A stretch of 64,000 nt of DNA. It comes from Apostichopus japonicus. Taxonomy: Eukaryota; Echinodermata; Holothuroidea; Aspidochirotida; Stichopodidae. Numbering within the stretch: the stretch's first letter is position 1; each line of letters opens with the position of its first letter. The stretch covers positions 31,862,001 to 31,926,000 of the forward strand of contig NC_092580.1 in the NCBI RefSeq assembly GCF_037975245.1, given 5' to 3'. A program made the position numbers and the translations under genes. Shown here piece after piece: positions 12,270 to 23,998 of this stretch. The notes under the pieces are model-generated. The model made no database searches. It had not been told where the DNA came from and saw only the letters and a list, made by a program, of their open reading frames with translations.

Positions 12270-13038
12270 CCCTTCTACCTCCCCCTTTACCTCTACCTCC
12301 TCCTTCCCCTCTACTTCCCCCTTTCCCTCTATCTCCCCCTTCCTCTCTACCTCCCCCTTCCCCTCTACCTCCCCTTTCCCTTTCCCTCTACCTCCCCCTT
12401 TCCCTCTACCTCCCCCTTTCCCTCTACCTCCCCCTTTCCCTCTACCTCCCCCTTTCCCTCTACCTCCCCCTTTCCCTCTACCTCCCCCTTCCTCTCTACC
12501 TCCCCCTTTCCCTCTACCTCCCCCTTCTCCTCTACCTCCCCCTTTCCCTCTACGTCCCCCTTTCCCTCTACCTCCCCCTTCCTCTCTACCTCCCCCTTTC
12601 CCTCTACCTCCCCCTTCCCCTCTACCTCCCCCTTCCCCTCTACCTCCCCCTTCCCCTCTACCTCCCCCTTTCCCTCTACCTCCCCCTTCCTCTCTACCTC
12701 CCCCTTTCCCTCTACCTCCCCCTTCTCCTCTACCTCCCCCTTTCCCTCTACCTCCCCCTTTCCCTCTACCTCCCCCTTCCTCTCTACCTCCCCCTTTCCC
12801 TCTACCTCCCCCTTCCCCTCTACCTCCCCCTTCCCCTCTACCTCCCCCTTCCCCTCTACCTCCCCCTTTCCCTCTACCTCCCCCTTCTCCTCTACCTCCC
12901 CCTTTCCCTCTACCTCCCTCTTCCTCTCTACGTCCCCCTGCCCCTCTATCTCCCCCTTCCCCTCTACCTCCCCCTTCCCCTCTACCTCCCCTTCTCCTCT
13001 ACCTCCTCCTTTCCCTCTTCTTTCTCCTCTACCTATTC
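12270..13038. repeat. 18-bp pyrimidine minisatellite, about 42 copies, with a 198-bp higher-order repeat
   Basis: The unit is TCTACCTCCCCCTTTCCC, with variants TTCCCC, TTCCTC and TTCTCC in the last six bases. Because 18 is a multiple of 3, one plus frame reads LYLPLS repeats and one minus frame reads GKGEVE-type repeats; both are artefacts. Eleven-unit blocks 12483-12680 and 12681-12878 carry the same order of variants, differing by one base noticed near 12553. Confidence 0.95.
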
Positions 13039-16000
13039 TCTCCCTGTTCCGAGTTGATGAGATGTTGTTGTGAAATCCTAAGCTTATGCAAATGATATTA
13101 TCCATTAATGAGTTAATGTCCCAGGGCAGGTTTAAATTTTTTGCATTTCCTTGTCTGAATTATTTTTAACTGGAATATAGTAATATCAAATACAACGGGA
13201 ACCTTGATGATTCGATTTATAATTATCAAGTCAATCTGTATTTTTGGGATCATTAGCCAAGATTTTAAGATAAACATCTATACTAATAAGTAATAAGTGT
13301 CTGTGGCTCATCAAAACAACCTCTGCTTAACAACAGATAATAATAGAAGGCTTTTGGCTGACTTGAAAAGGAATTTATTAATGAGTTGTTGTTTTTGATC
13401 ATTTAATCAAACAAATTTTGCTTTCCAAATTGAATTCTGCTTCTATCGGTCATTCCAAAGATAGCCAAACATTTTTGTTGTTGTCTGCGAAAGCTCTGAA
13501 TCATGGTTGCCACGTATAATACATCAAGTTGCGTTGTTTACAAAGCTAGTCCCTCAAAACAGCGGGATACAGCAGACCCATAATGCGGATGTAATCATTG
13601 GTCAATATACACTCTATACTATTGCAACTTTTCTAGCATCTACTCAGCCTATCTCTCTTTCTCTATACACTCCCGTATGCTTTTATTAATGTATAGAGAT
13701 ACATGTTAGTTGTTTGCACCCTCGTTGACCTGGTGACCTGTGTAGAGAGAGAGAGATGCAAGACCACGCAATGAAGCATGAAAGGCGATCACCAACCGTG
13801 TTAGGATCCCATCTTGAATCGAACACCAAACAGCCCGAAGACGTAATACTTGTCGTCATGGAAATAAATATAACATTTATAACAACACATTTGTGCATAT
13901 TACTGTCATGAATATAGTGTTACTTTGGTATCCCTGCCAGTCAAAGTAGAAGAGGGAGGGGGTGGGCGGTGGGAGGGACGGGTGGGGGGTGATGTGGTCA
14001 GAGGGTGATGCGATTCACAAGAACTTGTGAGCAGACTGTTGCTTGTGGTGATCTCTGCTTTCTGTTTCACGGCAGCGTAGTGATTGAAATGACATCATGC
14101 ATGTTGTTCTTATTGGATGACGGGAGAAATGAGTTAGCAGAAAAACCAACATTGTTTGATGGCTTGCCATGCAGCAACGACTTCACATATTCCAACAATC
14201 TCTGTTGTTATGCAGCTAGCTTTAAAATCTGACCTAGCTGTCATTGTTTGGGTCAGTTATGTCGTCATGGTTTCCATAGTTATGGAAAGGCTAACTGCAT
14301 GGCAGTAGCATGTACACTTCTTTCCAGGCCTATTGTATGTGAAGGGTTTATTTATAGCAATGACGATGATTACGAAAAACCCTGGTGGTGCAATTTACTC
14401 TTTGGCAGCGTTATATGCACTTTTCAACAGTTTCACTCATTGAATAGAAGTAGGTAGTAGTTTGTAACGATAACTTCACCGACTTCATGCTGAAAGAAAT
14501 CAGCAAGACATGCTGGTATGAGTGTTTGTACTGTCTGACTTTGATAGTTGACATGTACTTTTCAAACTTGTTTAGTTCTCTATCTCGATGCGTAGGTTCG
14601 TTTACAACTTGCCTAAATCCATTTGGGTTGTGGTTGAAATATGGCATATCACATAAGTTTTGCAAATTACATCATCAATGCAGAATAACCGTGCAGAAAG
14701 GAAAAAATGAAGAAATGTTCGTATCGGGACGATGATCATCCTCAGCATACAATAGTAGTCAAGGTGACTTTCATCCACATCAAAGTTGATATTGTTCAAT
14801 TGTCTTTGACCACACAAAAACAAATTATCTCTCATTTGTAGCATAAGATAAACTGGAATTCCATGAAAGTTCTTGTGTATAAGTAAATTGAAAATGATGA
14901 TGTTTAGCTCAAGACTGACTTCTAATCTTTGTCCAGCTTTAATATCCAACAGCAGCCAATATTGGTTTGTTTGTCTGGTTGTTCATTCTTGTGATTTGTT
15001 TGTTTACTTTAATGTCTACATGCTTGACAGCGCGACATTCTTTTCATTCGTTGCCAAAAGCAAAAGGAAGCTATGCGTAGGTGATGTTGTACAAGTATGT
15101 GTTTATGTGTATATGTGTGTTGGCGTGGCTTGTAAAAACTCAAAAACTATATGGTGGGTGATCTTCATATTTGGTATGTGGACCCACCGAATCGAGTGCA
15201 AAGTCCCTGTTGTTTTCTGTGGAGGTCAAAGGGGAATTTAAGATCAAAAGAGGTCAAAAGTCAGGAAACCATGAAAACAAGTCAATAAAGTAAAAAAGCT
15301 TGGATGAACTTCGTACTAGGTCTGATCACCTTTAATATTATAAAAGATCACAGTTCTTTGCACAGTTTGCATTCAATTTTCTGATAGACTGTTAGGTGTG
15401 GCTAGGAATCAATAAGCCCGTTGCACCTTACTTGTTTTTCTCGTTGGTATAGGTCAAACATTTGTTTTTAGTTGCAAAATTGTCACTATGCTTTAGCCAA
15501 AGTTTCTGCCTATTCCAAAAGTATGAAATTGCAGTACCATCAACTTTCCATGTAAGGCAATTGGGAACTCAGATTTAAATCAATCTATGCCTGTGGAGTC
15601 TAATAATATGCATTAGGGTTCAAATAGGGTTCCTTCTTATATGAGATAAATATTAAACTTAGAAGGAGGGCATAGAAATATTAGAATTAAAACAAAAAGA
15701 ATGGTGCAAAAATTTGGCCTTGAACAGTGTATCGTTCATTTGCGTTAAAGTAACATCAACTTGTATCTAGCATGGGCTGTTGTTAGTTTACTTAGTTTGT
15801 TTTGTATGTGTGACCCATTAACTTGAAGCATGAAAACCTTTAGCTCATAAACATCATAAATGCTGTCAAACATATATACATGCATAATACAAGTCAAAAG
15901 TATTGGATCTTTTGTTGTTAATAAGCATTTTACTCTTAATCTCTCTGGGATATCTAATTGTCAAAAATGCTGCCTTTAACTTTGTGGAATACTTGTCACC

Positions 16001-17182
16001 TAAGTATATTTTGTTTTGTCTACTTATCTAGCATATTTGTCTTATAAACTCTAGCATAATTACTTTTCCATATTGGTTACACTATTTTTCATCCAGGTTC
16101 CAGTTGTCAAAACAGTTTCATTCTCTCCAAAAAGGCAGAAGAAAGAATGGAAATTGTCTCTCTTTGTTGATCTCTCTGTTGTGGTTTCTATCAATTTTAA
16201 GTGCCTCCCCAAAGTTAATAATGATCTTGTCTCTCTTCTAGAAAGTGAGCCAGCTGGATGTTGGTGACCCAGACAATTGGACAAAAGTAGACCCAGAGTA
16301 GAGTGGGTGACTGCATAGCTAGAAGTATTGGACATAAAAAATGCCAAAACGAAATAGGACAATAAGATGATTCCCCATCTCAACTGTCTGCTGCCATTTT
16401 TGGTCCCTGGATCCCCAGGGTTAGGGATGCCCTTATTTGAAGGAAATAAAACTTTGTCCTCGTGCAAAGCAGGAATTCTAAGATGAAGAATACTTTGTCA
16501 ATTGAGGAGCTTTAGCCAAATGATTGTAAGGACACAGATTGTTTAAAGGTGATAATAAGGTGTTGACCTATAATATGCTAGAAAAGTCAAAATAATGGTC
16601 ACTTATGCTTCAACTTTAACACAATTTGACTATACCCTTTTGTGGCATTACTTTTCATCACTGAGATATTTAATACTCCAATAGTCCCAACATATCACTT
16701 GAATGTCAAAGTTATTTGGAGAGTTGGAGGTACTTGGAATGTAAATTTGATAACTTTTTTAGCGATTGTTTTAAGCAATTGCTAAGCTCATTGACCTTAA
16801 ATTAGTAAAACAATTAGTTAAAAGAGCTATCCCCAGTTTTGTGAGTACCTACCTTGCACAGTGGTTCATAGTTAACACCAAGTTACAACCCAAACTACAG
16901 CATTAGTGGATATTAAAAGTAGATTGTTACTTTCTGTTTAAACCCCACCCCCCCATCCCCCTCCCCATCCCATCTCCCAAATTATTGATAGAGTTTCAAA
17001 TTGAAAACTCTCTTTGAAGGGTAACAACCTCTGTTCCATGGACCAGTTTGAATTCTTTGTTAAGAGATAAGACAAGCAACAAATGGTCATCTGCCCGTTA
17101 TTATGAAAGCAACAGTGCCGGCCACCTGGAGATATTGATTTGTTTGTGATTTGGTGTAGTTGTTTGTCCTGAGGTCCATTGA
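13039..17182. other. No gene seen (apart from dispersed repeat copy B)
   Basis: G-rich patch at 13952-13992. Several frames under 125 codons overlap on opposite strands at 14.0-15.2 kb, as expected by chance in low-stop stretches; none has a recognised motif. Confidence 0.55.
15165..15325. repeat. Dispersed repeat, copy B (homologous to 6114-6290)
   Basis: It shares ordered blocks with copy A, including several AGGTCAAA motifs (GAGGTCAAAG at 15225, GAGGTCAAAAGTCAGG at 15250) and CCATGAAAACAAGTC. It resembles an old dispersed family; the class is unknown. Confidence 0.4.
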
Positions 17183-17204
17183 CCTTCTTTCTTCTTTCTT
17201 GGAG

Positions 17205-17267
17205 AGATGTTTTAAAAGTTATGGCTATGAGGGACAGTCACGACAACGTAGAACTCTTCGAAATGGA
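17205..17267 (+). CDS. Candidate small 5' exon (unrecognised gene, weak)
   Basis: An 18-base pyrimidine tract (17183-17200) ends in GGAG, and a perfect GTAAGT follows 17267. ATG at 17221 (G at -3, G at +4) reads MAMRDSHDNVELFEM plus two bases. Unspliced it stops after 16 residues. The GAG acceptor and the GGA before the donor are not ideal. Joining to 23894 would hit a stop within ten codons, so the two candidates could not be consecutive coding exons. Confidence 0.22.
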
Positions 17268-17307
17268 GTAAGTTGTGAAATTGTTGGCATATTTCGGCAT
17301 ATTTCCT

Positions 17308-17333
17308 CTGTCTGTCTGTCTGTCTGTCTGTTT
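17308..17333. repeat. (CTGT)n microsatellite, about six copies
   Basis: Perfect CTGT steps within CCTCTGTCTG...TTTCTG. Confidence 0.9.
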
Positions 17334-20300
17334 CTGCTTTCTGTTTGAATTTTGCTAAAGAGCTAAAGCTAAATTTCTCTACTTGCCTCAAAACATTCCA
17401 CAGGAACAGCTCATTGACATGGATTTTCATCAATCTTTGATGGTAAATCCATATGAATAAACCCATAGCAATGCATTTGGTTTATTTTGACTAGGTTTTT
17501 GTGTCAGAAGTGACGATATGCAAGTACTATGAAAAAGTTCACTTTTTCTTGTTCTTTTCCACATGATACAAATAACATAACAGAATCGTCTGGCCAATAT
17601 GTACTTAGTTTGTTCGATGTTTAACCTGTCCTGAGTGACACCCCAGCTGATTCATCTAAAAAAATGAGTGAACTTTGATAATCTTACCGGCCCTGTGGAT
17701 GGATATCTCCTACCGCATATTTTGCCCTCCCTCCAAAACTCTCTTAGCTATGTCCATTTAGTAGCCAAAACATGAAGCTTGCCTTAACATTACCCAGGTG
17801 TAGTATATACATCCACTCTCAGGTTCATTGAACAGTTTTTGTGGCCTCTTTAAATCTATATATGACTTTTATTTCATAAAACCAACTGGTTCATTCTTTG
17901 TCTAATTTGTATAAACTGTGATAACTTGAGACTGTTTTTTTCTTGAATTTTGGATGATTGAAATTTGTTTGTTAAGATTGTTCTGAATCTATCTATCCCC
18001 TATACACCCCCATCCCTCTACCTCCCCCCCTCCCCTGCCTTCTCTTACATCGCTAAATGGTGGGGAAGGTCTCCTTGCCCCTTTCCGGTATCAGTTGAGA
18101 TTGGTGCTGACATTGCTGGATAAAGGGTTAGTTGTCTCCATATTACTCTACTAGTTCCAGACCACAAAGAGGGCCAGTGTAGGCTCCAGTTTGTTCAAGA
18201 AGTTGTGTCACAGTTTTGTCTTTTTAGTTACCTTCAGTTACTATGCAGACCTTTGTCCATGGCTTCCTCGACAACGACCATTACCTAAACAAGCTGTTTA
18301 TGTAATGAGTCAGAGGTAAGGGACCACCATGGGGTGGCAGCTCCTGGAACCTACTTGCACTATTTCCTTTTATCCTTAGAAGAAGAAAAAAAAATATTTC
18401 TTAGCCTGTTCTTTGTGCAGCTATTCATGGTAAATATCATTGCATGCCAGGAAATTTGAAAATTGATCTGTACGGAATTTAATTTATTGTGATCAAAGGG
18501 GCTTAAAGGATTTTGTTAATCCACTTTGAAATATTGTATCCTAAAAGGGTTCCTCTCTATAGTTTTGACAAGTTTAATCGGAGAGAAACCATTTTCAAAA
18601 CTTTTGGAAAATTAACTGATTTGTGGAATGTGGAGGAAAACTTTGACTTCACTTAAAAATGAGTAAAATGTTAGGAATTTTTGAGGTGAGGCATTTTTCC
18701 TATAGCATAAAGTCTAATATTCCAAGAAAGAAAAGAAAAATCTTGTGAAAATGAAACTTCATTGTTGATGAGACAGGGTATTTCTAAAAACCTCACCATA
18801 CCTTTCATTTCATGTGAAAGTGCTCGTGTGTGGTTTTGGGGGCCAAGGAATTCCTTTGTGTCTGCCCCTCCTTAACTTGCCCTTTGTCCCACAGTAATAG
18901 GGATAGGAAGACAAAAAAAAAGCTAGGACAAAGTGCATTGATTTCAGAAGATACAGCATTTACAATCTGTGTGTGTGGCATGGAATGGATTTGCGTGCTT
19001 GTGGTTTCTTTTCTTTTTTCCTTTTTTTTGAACCCAGGATTGCAATGGGGTCCTGAGGATGGGAGTTCCTTTGTGTGTACAAAGGGTTGTTTGAACAAAG
19101 AAAGCCACTAGAAGCAAAGTCAACTGGAACAGGTATGTGTGGAATGGGTAGACAGGGGTTTTGTGAATAAGGTTGCTGGTTCTCAGAAGAATATAGCAGA
19201 TAGATAGATAGCTAGATAGGTGGAGATATCAGATAGATACATTTGCGGCAGTAGGACAGATAGTGAGACAATTAAAAAGTAGTACCGGTTTGGGCTCAAC
19301 CCGGCTTTTCCCAGTGAACTCAAAGAAAAATTGTGTTAACCCACGTGGCAAATTGGGAATAGTATGAGTGGGTGAGTGGTGTTATACAATCAGTAGGCTG
19401 AGACTATATAACTGCTTATGAATGAGCGCCAGAATGTCAAAGAAGGGGGTCTTTCTAAATTGGGTTCATGCATTGTCTGGCCCAATTCTTGAAGCCCTAA
19501 GTGGTTCCTTTGTCATGTTTTGATGGCCGTTTGGAGTATTTTTTCTTCAGTCAAAGAATGTAACGATCTTTTAGGAGCTTTTTGGCAAATTATCGGCAGA
19601 AGAAGACAACATTCTGGAAATACCTGACGGTTAGGAGAGGTCTCTCAAGTGAGCATTCCTGGGATTATATAGTCATTGAGCTAGAGTAGGATGTTAACAA
19701 GTTGTCCAGACTTAATGCTATGCCAGGAATTTAAAGCCACTCCACCCTTTGCAATGTTATATAACTAGTCTAACCTTTGTAGGAATAGAAATTGCAATAT
19801 GTAAAGTTAACTACTCTTGATGAAAACCATGTAAATCTTTGCGGCTGGAATTTTCAATATTTCCATTAGAAATATTCCCATCCAGCTGAAGTAATCCTAA
19901 GCAAATGATCATTTTGTATGGTATTGAAAAGATTCTGTTCTATGAATAAATGTCATTGTTTGGCATATTGTCAGAATCTTCATTTTGTAGCTCTTGCATC
20001 AGAATCTTAGCTTTGAGATAATTGCAGATTTTTTTTTGGTGCTGCTATGTTCTAGCTAAAATGTTACTATTGTGAAAAGTTGTAAAACACGTACTTAAAT
20101 TTACCTTTAACTCAACATATGTTTTGGAGTGAGGCCTATACACTCTCCCTCCCAATCCAGTCCCTCTCCCCCTCCCTCCCCCCCTCCTCTTGACTTTGGG
20201 TCAACCTTTCAGTTTTGCAGAAAACAAACTTGAAATCAATCAGCTTGTTACATACTTCATGACCACTTCACATTCACTTCACAGGCTGTCGAAATGAAGC

Positions 20301-21711
20301 CACAGAATGCTAACTCCTATCAAGATTTTTATGATTTCAGTGTTAATATCAAAACTCAAGCAGGTTTCGGGTTTGCAAATTAAGGGCATATCTATTGTAG
20401 TCGTACTATCCAGTGGGTACAAATGCTTTTGTCACACGTAGAGGCTAGTGAATGCACTCATCCCATATATTCTTCTAACCCTCTCCATCTCCCCCCCCCC
20501 CCCACAACCACCAGCATCCCCTGTTCCTGCTTTCCTATACCATGTTCTTACAATCCCATATCAATCAACATATTCAGCCCATGAGAAAGACAAAATTTGC
20601 AAATAGATTTAAGTGTATCTTATTTAAATATGGTGAAATAACGGAAAGGTTCTCATTCCTCTGTTATCAGTTGTCATACTCATGGTATTTTTATTTATTT
20701 TTTGTATATTAATAATAATTAAAATTGTAGTTAGTAAGGAATGTGGAGGCTTTCCACAACCAGCAACTCGGGCGTCAGACTGAGAGAGAGAAATCTATGC
20801 AGATTCGGCAAAGTTTTATCTATTTTGGCTGACTACCAGGTTTAATACAGATATAGGGTCACTGTACTTTTCATGGAACTATGCCTAAATATTTAAATTT
20901 GTATATTCATGGCTTTTATACCGTAAAGTTGATTATCAGTATAAATGGCTTCTTTATTGGGTATATTTCTCATTACGACACTGTAATAAGAACACGTGTG
21001 GATGCCCAAATCACATTTCATCGATAACTTTTTAAATTAGGCAAGTTACTCTACGATCAGGAATCTCAGTAATATTATATTAGCATCAAATCGTCTTCGT
21101 ATTGCATAAACGCGCATCTTTTCACCGCACTTGGTGTTTGTGTTTGAAATCTATGATCTAGGTCATCCCACTCTCCAATCAAACTGGTCGTTTTCGTAGC
21201 TCGTTCTCTGGTCTTAATTTTTATTTCCGTTTTATCACCGACCCTCATCTAGGCTGTATAGTTATAACTTTGTTGCAGTATTTGCCTGCCTGTAATTTGT
21301 TCAAAACGATGAATTTACACCAGATTGAGATATTTTTATGAATCGATCGCTACGGCTGTTTCTCCCTATTGCTGTCCCCTTTTGTCGTTGGACGTTAAAT
21401 TTGATAGCTATCCAGGTTTCAAGTTTCTCTTCTCAGGAAACTTTCGGTTCTCCAAAGAGTGACTTTAGTACTTCCTTCATTGATGCCAAACTATGTTAGG
21501 GAAATTCCTTTTTCACTTCACCATCTTCCAACTTCCTACAAACTGTCAATGTACAAATTCTTTCCTGATTTTAAAGGGGTTGTATAGCAGTCTGGGAAAC
21601 TCTGCTTCCAAACTGTTAAACCTGCATACGCAGGTCGAACAAAACCACATGTTTTCCAATCGCTTTTTCATCCTGTGTTTTTGTATTTCTATGTCGGCTT
21701 TTAGGAATAGT
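17334..21711. other. No gene seen
   Basis: Pyrimidine tracts at about 17997-18045, 20142-20190 and 20484-20507, plus the GATA microsatellite. No exon recognised. Confidence 0.55.
19193..19245. repeat. GATA-type microsatellite, interrupted
   Basis: AGATAGATAGATAGCTAGATAGG followed by further CAGATAGATA; short and imperfect. Confidence 0.75.
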
Positions 21712-23856
21712 GTCAAAATATCTACCATGCAGGGTGAATGTCAAAATATTTATAATGCAGGGTGAATGTCAAATATTTACCATGCAGGGTGAATGTCAAA
21801 TATTTACCATGCAGGGTGAAAGTCAAAATAATTACCATACAGGGTGAATGTTAAACATTTACCATGCAGGGTGAATGTCAAATATTAACCATGCAGGGTG
21901 AATGTCAAAATATTTATAATGCAGGGTGAATGTTAAAATATTTACCATGCAGGGTGAATGTTAAATATTTACCATGCTGGGTGAATGTCAAACTAGTTAC
22001 CATGCAGGGTGAATGTTAAAATATTTATCATGCAGGGTGAATGTCAAATATTAACCATGCAGGGTGAATGTCAAAATATTTATAATGCAGGGTGAATGTT
22101 AAAATATTTACCATGCAGGGTGAATGTTAAATATTTACCATGCTGGGTGAATGTCAAACTAGTTACCATGCAGGGTGAATGTTAAAATATTTATCATGCA
22201 GGGTGAATGTCAAATATTTACCATGCAGGGTGAATGTCAAATATTTACCATGCAGAGTGAATGTTAAACATTTACCATGCAGGGTGAATGTTAAAATATT
22301 TACCCTGCAGGGTGAATGTCCAAATATTTACCATGCAGGGTGAATGTCAAATATTTACCATGCAGGGTGAATGTCAAAATATTTAACCATGCAGGGTAAA
22401 TGTTAAAATATTTACCATGCAGGGTGAATTTTAAAATATTTACCATGCAGGGTGAATGTCAAAATATTTAACCATGCAGGGTGAATGTCAAAATATTTAC
22501 CATGCAGGGTGAATGTCAAATATTTACCATGCAGGGTGAATGTCAAAACATTTACCATGCAGGGTGAATGTTAAAATATTTACCCTGCAGGGTGAATGTC
22601 CAAATATTTACCATGCAGGGTGAATGTCAAATATTTACCATGCAGGGTGAATGTCAAAATATTTAACCATGCAGGGTGAATGTTAAAATATTTACCCTGC
22701 AGGGTGAATGTTAAAATATTTACCATGCAGGGTGAATGTCAAAATATTTACCATGCAGGGTGAATGTCAAAATATTTAACCATGCAGGGTGAATGTTAAA
22801 ATATTTACCCTGCAGGGTGAATGTTAAAATATTTACCATGCAGGGTGAATGTTAAAATATTAACCATACAGGGTGAATGTCAAACATTTACCATGCAGGG
22901 TGAATGTCAAACATTTACCATGCAGGGTGAATGTTAAAACATTTACCATGCAGGGTGAATGTTAAAATATTTACCATACAGGGTGAATGTTAAAATATTT
23001 ACCATACAGGGTGAATGTTAAAATATTTACCATACAGGGTGAATGTCAAATATTTAACCATGCAGGGTGAATGTCAAATATTTAACCATGCAGGGTGAAT
23101 GTTAAAATATTTACCATGCAGGGTGAATGTCCAAATATTTACCATGCAGGGTGAATGTCAAAATATTTAACCATGCAGGATGAATGTCAAACATTTACCA
23201 TGCAGGGTGAATGTTAAAATATTTACCATGCAGGGTGAATGTCAAATATTTAACCATGCAGGATGAATGTCAAACATTTACCATGCAGGGTGAATGTTAA
23301 AATATTTACCATGCAGGGTGAATGTCAAATATTTAACCATGCAGGATGAATGTCAAACATTTACCATGCAGGGTGAATGTTAAAATATTTACCATGCAGG
23401 GTGAATGTCAAATATTTAACCATGCAGGGTGAATGTCAAACATTTACCATGCAGGGTGAATGTCAAATATTTAACCATGCAGGGTGAATGTCAAACATTT
23501 ACCATGCAGGGTGAATGTTAAAATATTTACCATGCAGGGTGAATGTCAAATATTTAACCATGCATGGTGAATGTCAAACATTTACCATGCAGGGTGAATG
23601 TCAAATATTTAACCATGCAGGGTGAATGTCAAATATTTAACCATGCAGGGTGAATGTTAAAATATTTACCATGCAGGGTGAATGTCAAATATTTAACCAT
23701 GCAGGGTGAATGTCAAACATTTACCATGCAGGGTGAATGTTAAATATTTACCATGCAGGGTGAATGTCAAATATTTAACCATGCAGGGTGAATGTCAAAT
23801 ATTTAACCATGCAGGGTGAATGTTAAAATATTTAACCATGCAGGGTGAATTTTAAA
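21712..23856. repeat. 2.1-kb satellite array, unit 27-29 bp, about 76 copies, with several higher-order periods
   Basis: The unit core is ACCATGCAGGGTGAATGTCAAA(A)TATTT, differing mainly by C/T after GAATGT, the number of A's before TATTT, and ACC versus AACC. Blocks with identical variant order recur at offsets of 166 bp (21879 against 22045, six units), 280 bp (22281 against 22561, ten units) and 83 bp (GGATGAATG at 23178, 23261 and 23344, three units). It ends within about 40 bp of a pyrimidine tract and AG acceptor. Confidence 0.97.
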
Positions 23857-23893
23857 AGTTGTGGTTTTCTTTTTCCTGCTTGTCTCCTTTCAG

Positions 23894-23992
23894 GTCTGAC
23901 ATGAAGAACTGTTTTATCCTTTGAACTGTCCGCTTAATCAGAGGAGCAGCGTAAGAAGATGGAGACCAGTGAGAGGAAGAGAATAAGACGGA
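23894..23992 (+). CDS. Candidate small 5' exon (unrecognised gene, weak)
   Basis: A pyrimidine tract and TTTCAG precede 23894, and GTAAGG follows 23992. Within the 99 nt, ATG at 23959 has a strong start context (A at -3, G at +4) and reads METSERKRIRR plus one base before the donor; unspliced it would stop after 14 residues. A short upstream frame starting at 23901 ends before it. The exon-side donor bases (GGA) are poor, and another GTAAGA lies at 23951. No protein family is recognised, so this is a guess from splice-site layout only. Coding from the ATG would be 23959-23992. Confidence 0.3.
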
Positions 23993-23998
23993 GTAAGG

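Noticed and set aside
12185-13105. 290-codon plus frame and 246-codon minus frame of LYLPLS or KGEVEG repeats
   Set aside because: Translation of an 18-bp minisatellite; no non-repeat protein sequence, start context or splice sites support it.
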